Counted from the stretch's first letter, positions 23,934-32,581 are shown. The stretch is 33,532 bases of DNA from Akkermansiaceae bacterium (GCA_025363295.1 JANYEC010000036.1:1-33532), one strand, 5' to 3'. The notes: a model not told the origin generated them from the letters alone. Numbers and translations: made by a program.

Positions 23934-25223
23934 GTGCGATACGAACCGATCTGCCCAGACTTCTTGATCCGCAACCGCGCCAATCTGCGGGCGATGCTCA
24001 AGCCGAAAAGCATGGTCATTCTTCATGCGAATGACGTCTATCCGACGAATGCAGATGGCTCGCTGCCCTTTAAGCAAAACAGCGAACTCTTCTATCTAAC
24101 GGGAGTCGATCAGGAGGATACCACGCTCATTCTGATGCCGGATGCAGTCGATCCCAAGGAACGTGAAATTCTCTTTGTGAAGGAAACGAGCGAATTGATT
24201 GCGATTTGGGAGGGTGAAAAACTGACGAAGGAAAAGGCCCGCTTCTTGACGGGAATCGAGCGCATCGAATGGACGCATTCGTTTGACACTTTCCTCCACC
24301 GCATGGCAACGCAGGTAGAAAATATCTATCTAACTACGAATGAGCACCTCCGCGCGAGTGTTGTTGTGGAGACCCGCAACGCACGGTTTATCAAGGACTG
24401 TCAGGCCCGCTATCCACTGCATCGCTATGAGCGGCTCGCCCCCTTGCTGCATCGACTGCGAGTCATCAAAGATAAAGAGGAGATCAAGATCATGCAACGG
24501 GCCTGCGACATCACGGAAGCAGGTTTCCGAAGGCTGTTAGGATTTATCAAGCCGGGCGTCGGCGAGTGGGAGATCGAAGCGGAACTGCTGCACGAGTTCG
24601 TCCGCCGTGGCTCGCGGGGATTCGCCTATCCGCCGATCATTGGTGCGGGAAAAAACGCCTGCGTCCTGCATTACGTGGAGAATGATCAGGTCTGTCAGGA
24701 CGGCGACCTTGTGCTTTTGGACGTCGCCGCCGAATATGCCGGCTGGGCCTCCGATCTCACTCGCACGGTGCCAGTGAACGGGAAATTCACGCAGCGCCAA
24801 CGCGAAGTTTACGATGCGGTTCTCCGAGTCTTCCGAGGTGCAAATGGGATTCTACGCCCCGGCAACACACCGATGGAATATCAGAAACAAGTCATCGAAC
24901 TGATGGAGCGTGAGTTAGTCGGACTCGGGCTATTCACTGCCAAGGAAGCGAGGGCGCAAGGCTCTGACAAGGCGCTGGTGAAAAAGTATTTCATGCACGG
25001 CACATCCCACCACCTCGGTCTCGACGTGCACGACGTCTCTCCGCCGCACGAACCGTTCGCGGAAGGCATGGTCTTCACCATCGAGCCCGGCATCTATATT
25101 CGCGAGGAAGCGATAGGTGTTAGGATTGAGAACGACGTGGTCATATGCAAGGATAGCAATTTCGATCTCATGCGAAACATCCCGATCGAAGCTGACGAAA
25201 TCGAAGCCCTGATGCAGAAATAA
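23934..25223 (+). CDS. pepP: Xaa-Pro aminopeptidase (aminopeptidase P)
   Basis: A 429-residue M24 metallopeptidase that removes N-terminal residues before proline. The N-terminal domain (about 1-170) shows FKQNSELFYLTGVDQEDTTL. The pita-bread catalytic domain carries all five metal ligands: D263 and D274 (LLDVAAEYAGWASDLTRTVP), H359 (HGTSHHLGLDVHD), E384 (TIEPGIYI) and E399 (VRIENDVV). The start is a GTG, 52 bp after pyrB; no better start is seen. It is the last gene of the plus-strand run, followed by an imperfect hairpin. Confidence 0.95.
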   Translation: MRYEPICPDFLIRNRANLRAMLKPKSMVILHANDVYPTNADGSLPFKQNSELFYLTGVDQEDTTLILMPDAVDPKEREILFVKETSELIAIWEGEKLTKEKARFLTGIERIEWTHSFDTFLHRMATQVENIYLTTNEHLRASVVVETRNARFIKDCQARYPLHRYERLAPLLHRLRVIKDKEEIKIMQRACDITEAGFRRLLGFIKPGVGEWEIEAELLHEFVRRGSRGFAYPPIIGAGKNACVLHYVENDQVCQDGDLVLLDVAAEYAGWASDLTRTVPVNGKFTQRQREVYDAVLRVFRGANGILRPGNTPMEYQKQVIELMERELVGLGLFTAKEARAQGSDKALVKKYFMHGTSHHLGLDVHDVSPPHEPFAEGMVFTIEPGIYIREEAIGVRIENDVVICKDSNFDLMRNIPIEADEIEALMQK

Positions 25224-25250
25224 GGAACAGGAACATTCTTGTCCCTCCTT
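25224..25250. terminator. Imperfect hairpin after the pepP stop
   Basis: GGAACAGGAA and TTCTTGTCCC flank a short centre and can pair with mismatches. It resembles the ACAGGCATTCCTGCCTGT hairpin after argG in position and core sequence. Terminator function is uncertain because there is no T-run. Confidence 0.35.
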
Positions 25251-25599
25251 TCTAACTCGCCCGAAGTTCGGGCCAGTAAGGTCACGACTCCCCAATCAGT
25301 TCGCCGCGGTTGCATCGGACTTTGCAGCCTTCCACCATGGCGCTTAAACCCACCCCGTGGAAATACCGTAAACCTCGAAAGATGACTGAAATGAGACAGT
25401 TTACCTGAAAACTTGTGACATGATGAGGGTTGTTAGCCAAAGTCGGGGGGGGGGGTGGGGGCGAATGATTAAATCGCTATGCAACCTCTAACCAAAACCG
25501 CCAGTGCCACCAAAATGATTCTTTCCGCCTCAGCTTTATCGCGTGCTTTTGCTGCTCCACCTCCCAAGCTGCTTTTTTTCCGGTCCGCCCCCACCACTG
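25251..25599. other. Intergenic, degenerate region with G-tract
   Basis: No gene is recognised. The striking element is an 11-G run (25445-25455) followed by T and five more G. A few bases later an apparent plus-strand ORF from 25479 is antisense to the transposase relic and is not believed. Confidence 0.45.
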
Positions 25600-25921
25600 C
25601 TTTGAACCAACTTAATACCCTTTCGCTGAAGCACATGTCCATGTCGCCCCCTCCGCCGATTCCAACCTTGTGAACAAACTCCTAGCAGCCACTTCATCCC
25701 GCCACCAGATTCGGTTCGGGAGTTTCCAACAAGAGATGAAAATGATTCCCCATGAGCACCCACGTATGCACCCGCCAACCGAAACGCCCATTTGCCCTCT
25801 CTAGCAGGTCAACCCACGCAAAACGATCCTTGTCGTCCTCAAAGTCATTCTTCCCGCAATCCTCACGTGCCATCATATGATACACCGCACCCGCCGCTTC
25901 ATATCGCAAAGGTCTTGCCAT
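25600..25921 (-). pseudogene. REP-associated tyrosine transposase (Y1/IS200-like), frameshifted relic
   Basis: From ATG 25921 the frame reads MARPLRYEAAGAVYHMMAR, then VHTWVLMGNHFHLLLETPEPNLVAG: the N-terminal part of a REP-associated Y1 transposase, with the metal-binding HFH motif. It stops at TGA (25694-25696). The next frame continues the family exactly where it should: MKWLLGVCSQGWNRRRGRHGH. One missing G in the tract before ATGAAG (GCGGGATG instead of GCGGGGATG) explains the break. After about 25610 the resemblance ends and the catalytic tyrosine region is absent. So this is a frameshifted and truncated copy. Boundaries are approximate. It lies beside the C-terminus of the exported 435-residue protein. 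Confidence 0.85.
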
Positions 25922-26031
25922 GAAGAACTGCAATACCAAGTGGAGTCGCGAGTTAATGTCTGTTATTTGGGACGGACCTTGAAGAGAGCCTAAAGAGTCC
26001 GAGGACTGCCACTCGCGAAAAAACCAAAAAT

Positions 26032-27339
26032 TCAGGGCGACTTCTTGAGACGATAAAAATGCTGCGAGCCGTCTGTGGCGGTGCTCGGTGAGTAGGAGCT
26101 GGTGGTTCCTGAACTGGCAACAGGCAGCCAACCAGTCAGTGATGCGGATTGCTCGAGAAACCGTCCGTCACCCGGCACCCAAAGGACAGCACTATTCACC
26201 ATCGCTAAATCCAACGGACGTACCGAACGAATCGCCACTAATACTTCCACATCGTTACCCGGAGTTCCCACTCCGACAAAAAAATCTCCACTCGCGCTCA
26301 TGGCCGCGTTGAAAGGAGCAGGCTCACCATGATAAATCGCGAAGGTGCCGTCGATGGCCCCCGTCGTGTATCCTGAGAAGGGAGTTTCCATAACACCGTT
26401 CACACTGCTGTCTAACATGCAGTTTACAGTCCCATTGAAATGCTTGAACCCATCCAATCCATCGATATTGATGATACGACCCAGATTATCTTTACTGACA
26501 TAAAGATGATCCCAATAGTTGAGGCTTGCCGTCGCCCATTTACCCGCCGCTTCCCAGTTGTGAACCTCATGTTTCTTCACCAACACCGTCAACTGATTAT
26601 CCTGTGAATTACCACTGGCGCGTATCATCACGTCCTTGCTGGCGTTTAGGTAAAAATGCTGCACGGGGTTCGAAAGTGAGGCCGATGTTATCGTCACAAT
26701 ACCACCAGAATTCACTGACATTGCTCCCGTATCTTCTTCAGTATTATAGTTATAATTTCCACTGGAATCGATCACCACTGTGCCTTTGCTCTGTTTGAAA
26801 TCGTTAGTTCCGTTGATTTCTATCAATTCGTGGTTCCCATTGTATTTTAAGCCCAACGTTGCGGGTGTTTGAATCTCCATTACCCACCAACTCCCTTCGA
26901 TATCCGCAGGCAGCGCATCTGTGGGTGCTTTCGCCAGGAGCAGCAACTCTTGGGCCCCGCCTTCACTATGAGACGTCGCCATTAGATCGGATTTTGTCGT
27001 CATCGGTAATGAGAAATTTACTGGTTCTGGAGTCAAGAGAGCTAGGTTGACGATACCATCCGCACTCACCGTGGCCGTGCCTGTGATCGGTCCCTCGACA
27101 GCTCCACTGACAGCTCCTGCGGCATCAATGGTAAGGAAACCATCCGAGACATGGAATGAATCCGAGCCACCGCTTAATCCCGTCACCACACCTTGAGCAT
27201 TTTTATTCAACGTGATACCTGTAGGCAAATCAAAGCCCGCCACATGCCATGTGCCGGTTAGGTCATAGGCATCGGCTGTCGCCACCTGAGAAAGAATAGC
27301 AGCAAAAATGCAAACTGGAGTGTGGATGTGCATTTTCAT
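26032..27339 (-). CDS. Large exported protein of unknown function
   Basis: A 435-residue protein with a signal peptide (about 1-24, cleaved near ATADA). The body is beta-rich and made of related segments beginning YDLTGTWHVAGFDLP, ADIEGSWWVMEIQTPA and EAAGKWATASLNYWDH, each followed by GTVVID.. or NGTVNCM.. strands, which suggests three repeats of about 120 residues. The last part, FLEQSASLTGWLPVASSGT ending SQHFYRLKK, is the tail often seen on exported proteins of Verrucomicrobiota and may be a surface or sorting module. I do not recognise an enzymatic domain. The C-terminus is 110 bp from the transposase relic. Two start codons (M1, M3) are equivalent. Confidence 0.75.
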   Translation of the reverse strand: MKMHIHTPVCIFAAILSQVATADAYDLTGTWHVAGFDLPTGITLNKNAQGVVTGLSGGSDSFHVSDGFLTIDAAGAVSGAVEGPITGTATVSADGIVNLALLTPEPVNFSLPMTTKSDLMATSHSEGGAQELLLLAKAPTDALPADIEGSWWVMEIQTPATLGLKYNGNHELIEINGTNDFKQSKGTVVIDSSGNYNYNTEEDTGAMSVNSGGIVTITSASLSNPVQHFYLNASKDVMIRASGNSQDNQLTVLVKKHEVHNWEAAGKWATASLNYWDHLYVSKDNLGRIINIDGLDGFKHFNGTVNCMLDSSVNGVMETPFSGYTTGAIDGTFAIYHGEPAPFNAAMSASGDFFVGVGTPGNDVEVLVAIRSVRPLDLAMVNSAVLWVPGDGRFLEQSASLTGWLPVASSGTTSSYSPSTATDGSQHFYRLKKSP

Positions 27340-27792
27340 TTTGAGTGCTATGCAAGGTTGATTAACGTCCCTTTCTAAAGCGCCATACTAATCTCCGCGC
27401 ATTTTTTGCCAAGGCTCTTTTTGTGAGAACTTTCGGAATGAGGTTTGCAACACGCCCCTCGCTTCGTCCTGACTCTGAGCCTGTTGCCTTCTCATCATTG
27501 CTTGTGGAGAAATTACAAAATCTGCATGCGTGCTCCGACATCGTAGGGGACGTGTCGCATTCATTACCGAATTTCGATTTTTTCCCGTGAAATGACGAAG
27601 TGAAAAACAAATCGAACCGGAACGAGGCAAGTTGCCAGTCCGGTAAGTCTGGGATTCACGAGTCCTAGGGAGTCAATCGTCGAGGAACCGTTCATATTTT
27701 AAAATTCTAAAGTTTGGCACGACCAAGGCTTATGGTTGGCTTGTGGAGCTGTTTTCGATTCCATCTTTCTGCGAAGCCGTTATCGTCCTCCC
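27340..27792. other. Intergenic region, 453 bp
   Basis: Lies between divergent genes. No supported ORF. A nested palindrome sits at 27616-27644: outer arms ACCGGA/TCCGGT around an inner palindrome GGCAAGTTGCC (27626-27636). AT-rich sequence at 27693-27716 could hold a promoter for the phosphorylase gene. Confidence 0.4.
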
Positions 27793-28530
27793 ATGATCGG
27801 AATCGTGTTAGGATCTGGATTGGGACCGCTGGCAGATGCTGTGGTCGTTGAGCGCGAGGTGTCGTTTGCCGAGGCTGGCTTGCCCGCGTCGTCAGTGCCA
27901 GGACATGCGGGGAAATTTCTCTTTGGGAAATTGGGCGAGACATCGGTCGTTTTGATGAAAGGCCGCGTCCATCTGTACGAAGGCCATTCGCCACGACTCG
28001 CCACGGCAGGCGTGCGTTGGATCGCCGCCCAAGGATGTAAGGAAATCATCCTCACGAACGCCGCCGGCACGCTGCACCCTGAATTCCCACCCGGCACCTG
28101 GATGATGCTCAGTGACCACCTCAATCTCACTGGCACCTCTCCGCTCGAAGGCGCGGACTTCGTGGACATGTCCGTCGCTTACGATGCTGCGTGGCGCGAT
28201 CAATTCCGCGCGGCCGCAGTTGCCGCAGGGATGCCATTGCATGAAGGCGTCTATGCCAGTCTGCGCGGCCCCCAATACGAAACCCCAGCAGAAATCCGCA
28301 TGCTCCGCACTCTCGGCGCCGACGCCGTGGGAATGAGCACCGTTTTGGAAACCATCCAAGCCCGCTCGCTTGGCATGAAAGTCGCCGCGTTTTCCTGCCT
28401 GACGAACTGGGCTGCCGGAATCACCCCCGCGCATCTGGATCACCACGAGGTTCTTGAAACCGGGAAACAAGCCGCACAGGCGATGATTCACTTACTGCAA
28501 GTGGTGATCGGAAAATCCCCTAGCGCATAA
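27793..28530 (+). CDS. Purine nucleoside phosphorylase (trimeric type)
   Basis: A 245-residue phosphorylase that splits purine nucleosides with phosphate. It shows the trimeric PNP signatures: VLGSGLGPLAD with the phosphate-binding Ser, VPGHAGKFLFGKL, MKGRVHLYEGHSP, ILTNAAGTLHPEFPPG, DHLNLTGTSPLEG, GPQYETPAEIRMLRTLGADAVGMSTVLE (purine-binding Glu and Met) and SCLTNWAAG with the base-contacting Asn. The ATG at 27793 places VLGSG near the N-terminus as in the family; an upstream frame to 27736 adds nothing familiar. It is somewhat shorter than the roughly 270-290 residues of the common form, mainly at the N-terminus. It works with ppnP in salvage. Confidence 0.93.
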   Translation: MIGIVLGSGLGPLADAVVVEREVSFAEAGLPASSVPGHAGKFLFGKLGETSVVLMKGRVHLYEGHSPRLATAGVRWIAAQGCKEIILTNAAGTLHPEFPPGTWMMLSDHLNLTGTSPLEGADFVDMSVAYDAAWRDQFRAAAVAAGMPLHEGVYASLRGPQYETPAEIRMLRTLGADAVGMSTVLETIQARSLGMKVAAFSCLTNWAAGITPAHLDHHEVLETGKQAAQAMIHLLQVVIGKSPSA

Positions 28531-28891
28531 AATGAACACACGATCCGGCAGTCATCACTCGCTGAGCAAATACGCGGCTGTGTTCGAAGATGTCCTGGGG
28601 GCGATTTTCTCAGTTCCATTAGACCAACCCTCCACCAACGGAGGTGGCTCTGAGCGATAAGTGCGGGAAGCCACAAGGTCATTTTCCGATGCAAAATCAT
28701 CTGGCACGGAAATAGAAAGTCGGGGCTGGTTTTAGAAAGCGCCATGTCCCTGAAATAGTTGTGTCTCCAGAGAAATTAAGATTCCGATTGCCATTGGTTG
28801 AGTCGAATGAAGAATAGAGGGGCGACGGATAAGAGAAATTTCACGGACTTCACCGTGTAATTTCCCTATCGCATTGCCACAATTCATTATC
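28531..28891. other. Intergenic region before kduI, 361 bp
   Basis: No supported gene. The minus-strand frame at 28488-28745 has no family resemblance and overlaps the end of the phosphorylase gene. The main structure is the palindrome at 28835-28864, described separately. Confidence 0.45.
28835..28864. promoter_or_regulatory. Long palindrome upstream of kduI, candidate operator
   Basis: GAAATT-T-CACGG, a 6-nt centre ACTTCA, then CCGTG-T-AATTTC: 11 paired bases per arm with a single T-T mismatch, ending 27 bp before the kduI ATG. It suits a repressor site for uronate genes or an mRNA hairpin. It is not the gammaproteobacterial KdgR consensus. Confidence 0.5.
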
Positions 28892-29722
28892 ATGGAAACT
28901 CGACTCATGCCATCGCCCCGAGAAGCTGCCGTCCTCGATACGGACGAACTCCGCGCTTCTTTCCTGCTCGAAGACCTTTTTGTAACAGGCGAAGTCTGCC
29001 TCGTTTACACTGACCTTGATCGCGCCATCGTAGGCAGCGTGATCCCCATCTCGGGGGGGCTCGAACTCGGCAACGACGATGCACTCAAAGCTGATTTCTT
29101 TTGCCAACGCCGCGAACTCGGCATTCTCAATTTCGGCAGCCCGGGAAGCGTCACCGTCGATGGCACCAGCTATGAAATGGGCTCTCACGACTGCCTGTAC
29201 ATCGGCCGCGGCAGCAAGGAAATTTCTTTTAACAGCAGCAGTGCCGCCGATCCTGCTGTTTTCTATCTTGTGAGCTACCCCGCCCACGTGGCCTATCCGA
29301 CGGCCAAGGCTACCCGCGCCGATGCGAACCGCGTGGAACTAGGCAGCAAGGATGAGTGCAATGAGCGCACCATTTTCCAATACATCCACGAAAATGGCAT
29401 CAAGAGCTGCCAGTTAGTCATGGGCTTCACGGAATTTAAAACCGGCAGTATTTGGAACACGATGCCTTGCCACACCCACGACCGTCGTAGCGAGGTCTAT
29501 TGTTATTTTGATGTCCCCCCTGCTCACCGAGTCCTCCACATGATGGGGGAGCCGCAGGAAACACGCCCGCTGTGGGTCGCTGATAAACAAGTCGTGCTTT
29601 CCCCGCCATGGTCCATTCATACTGGCTGCGGCACTGCAAGCTATCGTTTCTGTTGGGCGATGGGTGGGGAAAATCAAGCATTCACTGACATGGATCGCGT
29701 CGAAATCGCGGAACTGCGGTGA
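28892..29722 (+). CDS. kduI: 5-dehydro-4-deoxy-D-glucuronate isomerase
   Basis: KduI isomerises 5-dehydro-4-deoxy-glucuronate to the substrate of KduD, in breakdown of pectin, alginate-like or glycosaminoglycan oligosaccharides. The 276-residue cupin aligns along its length with E. coli KduI: LDRAIVGSVIPISGG, RRELGILNFG, YIGRGSKEISF, WNTMPCHTHDRRSEVY and HMMGEPQETRPLW. Zinc ligands H194, H196, E201 and H243 are all present. The ATG at 28892 is chosen because METRLMPSP matches the family start; an in-frame upstream start at 28874 is less likely. kduD follows after 98 bp that contain a mini-repeat element. Confidence 0.96.
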   Translation: METRLMPSPREAAVLDTDELRASFLLEDLFVTGEVCLVYTDLDRAIVGSVIPISGGLELGNDDALKADFFCQRRELGILNFGSPGSVTVDGTSYEMGSHDCLYIGRGSKEISFNSSSAADPAVFYLVSYPAHVAYPTAKATRADANRVELGSKDECNERTIFQYIHENGIKSCQLVMGFTEFKTGSIWNTMPCHTHDRRSEVYCYFDVPPAHRVLHMMGEPQETRPLWVADKQVVLSPPWSIHTGCGTASYRFCWAMGGENQAFTDMDRVEIAELR

Positions 29723-29790
29723 AAAAGTGGATGGTTTATAGTTGATGGAAAGAAATCTCCTCTACTGTCTCCATACATATTTCTCTTTTC

Positions 29791-29818
29791 TATCAACCCT
29801 CAACTCTCAACCATTAAT
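29791..29818. repeat. 4 x 7 bp mini-repeat between kduI and kduD
   Basis: Four units: TATCAAC, CCTCAAC, TCTCAAC, CATTAAT. Read in this order it parallels the purL element on its coding strand (TATCAAC, TCCCAAC, TCTCAAC, CATCAAC). It ends three bases before the kduD ATG, so it covers the place of the ribosome site. A partial opposite-facing unit (GTTGATG) lies near 29751. Confidence 0.75.
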
Positions 29819-29820
29819 AC

Positions 29821-30576
29821 ATGTTTAACCTCACCGGAAAAACCGCTCTCGTCACTGGCTGTAAGCGCGGCATTGGCTTCGCCATGGCCCAGGGCCTAGC
29901 AGAAGCGGGTGCTAACATTATTGGTGTTAGTGCCAATCTTGAACTCAGTGGCAGTGCCATCGAAAAAGCAGTCACCGCTCTTGGCCGCACTTTCACTGCC
30001 CATCAGTGTGACTTTACCCAGCGTGAGAATGTTAAAGCCTTCGCGGCCCGTGTCATGGCTGAGCAAGGGGTTCCTGACATTCTTATCAATAACGCCGGCA
30101 CCATCAAACGCCAGCCCGCCGCCGAGCATTCGGACGAGTTTTGGTTCGAAGTCATCGAAGTGAACCTCAACGCGCAATTCCTCCTCAGTCGCGACATCGG
30201 TGCAAAAATGGTCGAGCGTGGAAGTGGGAAAATCATCTTTACCGCCTCACTACTTACGTTTCAAGGCGGCCTAACGGTGCCCGGCTATGCGGCATCGAAA
30301 GGCGGCATCGGTCAGCTCACCAAGGCTCTTTCTAACGAATGGGCGTCAAAAGGCGTGAACGTAAACGCAATCGCTCCGGGCTACATTTCCACGGACAATA
30401 CCGAGGCTCTGCGCGATGATCCTGTCCGCAGTCAGCAGATCCTAGGTCGCATTCCAGCAGGCCGTTGGGGCGTGGCGGATGACTTCAAAGGTCCGGTCGT
30501 TTTTCTCGCCAGTGAGGCATCGCGCTACGTCCACGGCGAGATCCTCGTCGTCGATGGTGGCTGGATGGGCCGGTGA
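29821..30576 (+). CDS. kduD: 2-dehydro-3-deoxy-D-gluconate 5-dehydrogenase
   Basis: KduD is an NAD-dependent short-chain dehydrogenase acting after KduI to yield 2-keto-3-deoxygluconate. The 251-residue product shows the cofactor loop TGCKRGIG (13-19), NNAG (90-93), the catalytic S143 and Y156-x3-K160 (YAASKGG), and NAIAPGYISTDNTEALR, with the KduD-type LTGKTALVTG start. The pair kduI-kduD points to use of uronate-containing polysaccharides; kdgK, kdgA and lyases are not in the window. The start ATG has no visible Shine-Dalgarno sequence because a heptamer repeat occupies the leader. Confidence 0.94.
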   Translation: MFNLTGKTALVTGCKRGIGFAMAQGLAEAGANIIGVSANLELSGSAIEKAVTALGRTFTAHQCDFTQRENVKAFAARVMAEQGVPDILINNAGTIKRQPAAEHSDEFWFEVIEVNLNAQFLLSRDIGAKMVERGSGKIIFTASLLTFQGGLTVPGYAASKGGIGQLTKALSNEWASKGVNVNAIAPGYISTDNTEALRDDPVRSQQILGRIPAGRWGVADDFKGPVVFLASEASRYVHGEILVVDGGWMGR

Positions 30577-30607
30577 GTTGAGAGGGGAGTCAGCGAGCCC
30601 GGAGGCC

Positions 30608-32188
30608 TCACTTCGCTGGGGGTTTTTTCCTCTGGAGGAACAAGTCGATTCCATCTACTAGCGCCAGCCAACTAGCCTCGATGATGTTGTCTGAAACCCC
30701 TACTGTGCCCCAGTTGATTTCACCATCGGTGGAGACGATGAGCACACGCGTTTTGGCGGCGGTGGCTTCGTGGCCGTCGAGAATCCGGACCTTGTAATCG
30801 ACCAGTGAAACGCCCGCAATCTCCGGAAAAAATGGCAGCATCGCTTTACGTAGCGCAAGGTCCAGCGAGTTCACCACCCCGTGGCCTTCTGCCACGGTGA
30901 GCTCGGGCTGGCCATTCACTGAGAGTTTCACCGTTGCCTCACAAACCGGGGGATGCCCATCGCGGTATTTGCGGAAACTGGTGTGGTATTCGGTGATGTC
31001 GAAATTTTTCAAATAGATTCCCAGCTCGCGGCGGATCAGAATTTCTAACGACCCACCCGCAGCTTCGTAGGAGTAACCTTCGTTTTCCAGTTCCTTCACC
31101 CGGCGGAGAATCGCACCGGCTTCGGGTGATCCTTTCTCTAACGGGATTCCTAACTCTTGCGCCTTTATCAAAATGTTCGATTGGCCACTGAGTTCGGAAA
31201 CGAGGATGTTCTGCTCGTTGCCCACGCTACCCGGGACAATGTGCTCGTAGCTGCGGGCCAACTTTTGCACCGCATTCACATGCATGCCGCCCTTGTGCGC
31301 GAAGGCTGTCCGTCCGACAAAAGCCGCGCGGGCGAAGTGAGGGTTATTGGAAACATCATCCACGAAATAGGAGAGCTCCCGCAGTTTCTCTAACTGCGGA
31401 ACCACCGGCATCTTCATCTTGAGCTGGAGCATCGGAATCACGGAAACGAGATTACAATTACCCGTGCGTTCCCCATAACCATTGATTGTGCCTTGGACTT
31501 GCACCGCACCTGCTAGAACGGCGGCGTAGGCATTGGCTACCGCCAGTTCGCAATCGTTATGAGTGTGAATGCCCATCGGTGTGTTAGGCAGGCGATCTCT
31601 CACCGCCGCGCAGATTTTCGTAATCTCGGAAGGCAGCGTGCCGCCATTCGTATCGCACAACACTAGGCAGGCCGCGCCACCTTGGGCGGCCGCTTCGAGA
31701 GTCGCCAGTGCATGCTCGGGCGAGTCCTTGTAACCATCGAAAAAATGCTCCGCATCATACATGACCTCGCGGCCATGTTTTACCAGATAGGCAACCGTCT
31801 CGCGGATCATCGACTGGTTTTCCTTCACAGTCGTGCGGAGAACTTCGGTGACTTGCAGTTCCCAGCTTTTTCCGAAAATCGTCAACACCGGCGTCTCCGC
31901 TTCTAGCAGGAGCCGCACTTGTGGGTCCTCTTCCACCGCTACGTCTGCACGTCGCGTGGAGCCGAAAGCAGCGAGCTTCGCGTGACTGAGTTTGAGCTTT
32001 TTAGCCTCCCTGAAAAACTCAATGTCTTTCGGGTTCGAGCCCGGCCAGCCACCTTCGATGTAGTCGATCCCGAATTCATCCAAGCGCTCGGCAATGCGCA
32101 GCTTGTCGAGGCCGGAAAGTTGGAAGCCTTCTCCTTGCGTGCCATCGCGCAAGGTCGTGTCGTAGAGAAATACAGGTTTGGTGCTCAT
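30608..32188 (-). CDS. cimA: Citramalate synthase
   Basis: A 526-residue protein of the HMG-CoA-lyase-like/LeuA family of the citramalate synthase (CimA) type, which condenses pyruvate and acetyl-CoA for isoleucine synthesis. Visible are YDTTLRDGTQGEGFQLS, DYIEGGWPGSNPKD (a mark of the CimA clade), AEHFFDGYKDSPEHAL, the metal motif GIHTHNDCELAVANA, GTINGYGERTGNCNL, and HKGGMHVNAV. The C-terminal regulatory domain (from about 400) ends GTVGVSDNIIEASWLALVDG. The ATG at 32188 is preferred (32194 is nearly equivalent); the open frame to 32353 adds nothing recognisable. It converges on kduD. Confidence 0.94.
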   Translation of the reverse strand: MSTKPVFLYDTTLRDGTQGEGFQLSGLDKLRIAERLDEFGIDYIEGGWPGSNPKDIEFFREAKKLKLSHAKLAAFGSTRRADVAVEEDPQVRLLLEAETPVLTIFGKSWELQVTEVLRTTVKENQSMIRETVAYLVKHGREVMYDAEHFFDGYKDSPEHALATLEAAAQGGAACLVLCDTNGGTLPSEITKICAAVRDRLPNTPMGIHTHNDCELAVANAYAAVLAGAVQVQGTINGYGERTGNCNLVSVIPMLQLKMKMPVVPQLEKLRELSYFVDDVSNNPHFARAAFVGRTAFAHKGGMHVNAVQKLARSYEHIVPGSVGNEQNILVSELSGQSNILIKAQELGIPLEKGSPEAGAILRRVKELENEGYSYEAAGGSLEILIRRELGIYLKNFDITEYHTSFRKYRDGHPPVCEATVKLSVNGQPELTVAEGHGVVNSLDLALRKAMLPFFPEIAGVSLVDYKVRILDGHEATAAKTRVLIVSTDGEINWGTVGVSDNIIEASWLALVDGIDLFLQRKKPPAK

Positions 32189-32581
32189 CGGCATGGGCTT
32201 GGAACTTAGTGGTCCCTGCGCCGATGGGCAAGGGAGAAGCGACGCCATCGTAGCGGAAGCGTCTCGCCCTAGGCCCTTATTGGGCATTCTCGGGACAAAA
32301 TTTCCAGTAACGGCCCACGAAGCCTCCTGAGCTGCCACCGTCAGGGCGCACAAATCAAGAACCTGTTAGCATATTTATTATTGGTGTGATCATCTCCAGA
32401 CTGGTTCACATTTTAACCGAAACGTAGGTGATTTTTCTCTGATCGCGCAGGAGGGAATAGAAAGAGAGAAGTCTCCAAGCAACATTCTCCCACAATGCGT
32501 ACCCACTAAATTGAGATAGAGTAATGATCCATGAAGTGCGCATACTAAAATTGCCAAATAAAGCAACCTCATACTATACGA
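32189..32581. other. Intergenic region upstream of cimA, 393 bp
   Basis: AT-richer than the left part of the window. It contains a 60-codon minus-strand frame (32390-32572) with a hydrophobic N-terminus that I do not trust as a gene. Probably holds the cimA promoter. No tRNA or riboswitch was recognised. Confidence 0.4.

Noticed and set aside
25479..25673. 64-codon plus-strand ORF after the G-tract
   Set aside because: Antisense to the transposase relic; low-complexity Ser/Pro/Ala peptide.
28488..28745. 85-codon minus-strand ORF before kduI
   Set aside because: Overlaps the end of the phosphorylase gene and shows no recognisable feature.
32390..32572. 60-codon minus-strand ORF with a hydrophobic start
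   Set aside because: Short, no ribosome site, no family resemblance, irregular composition after residue 35. Not strong enough to call.
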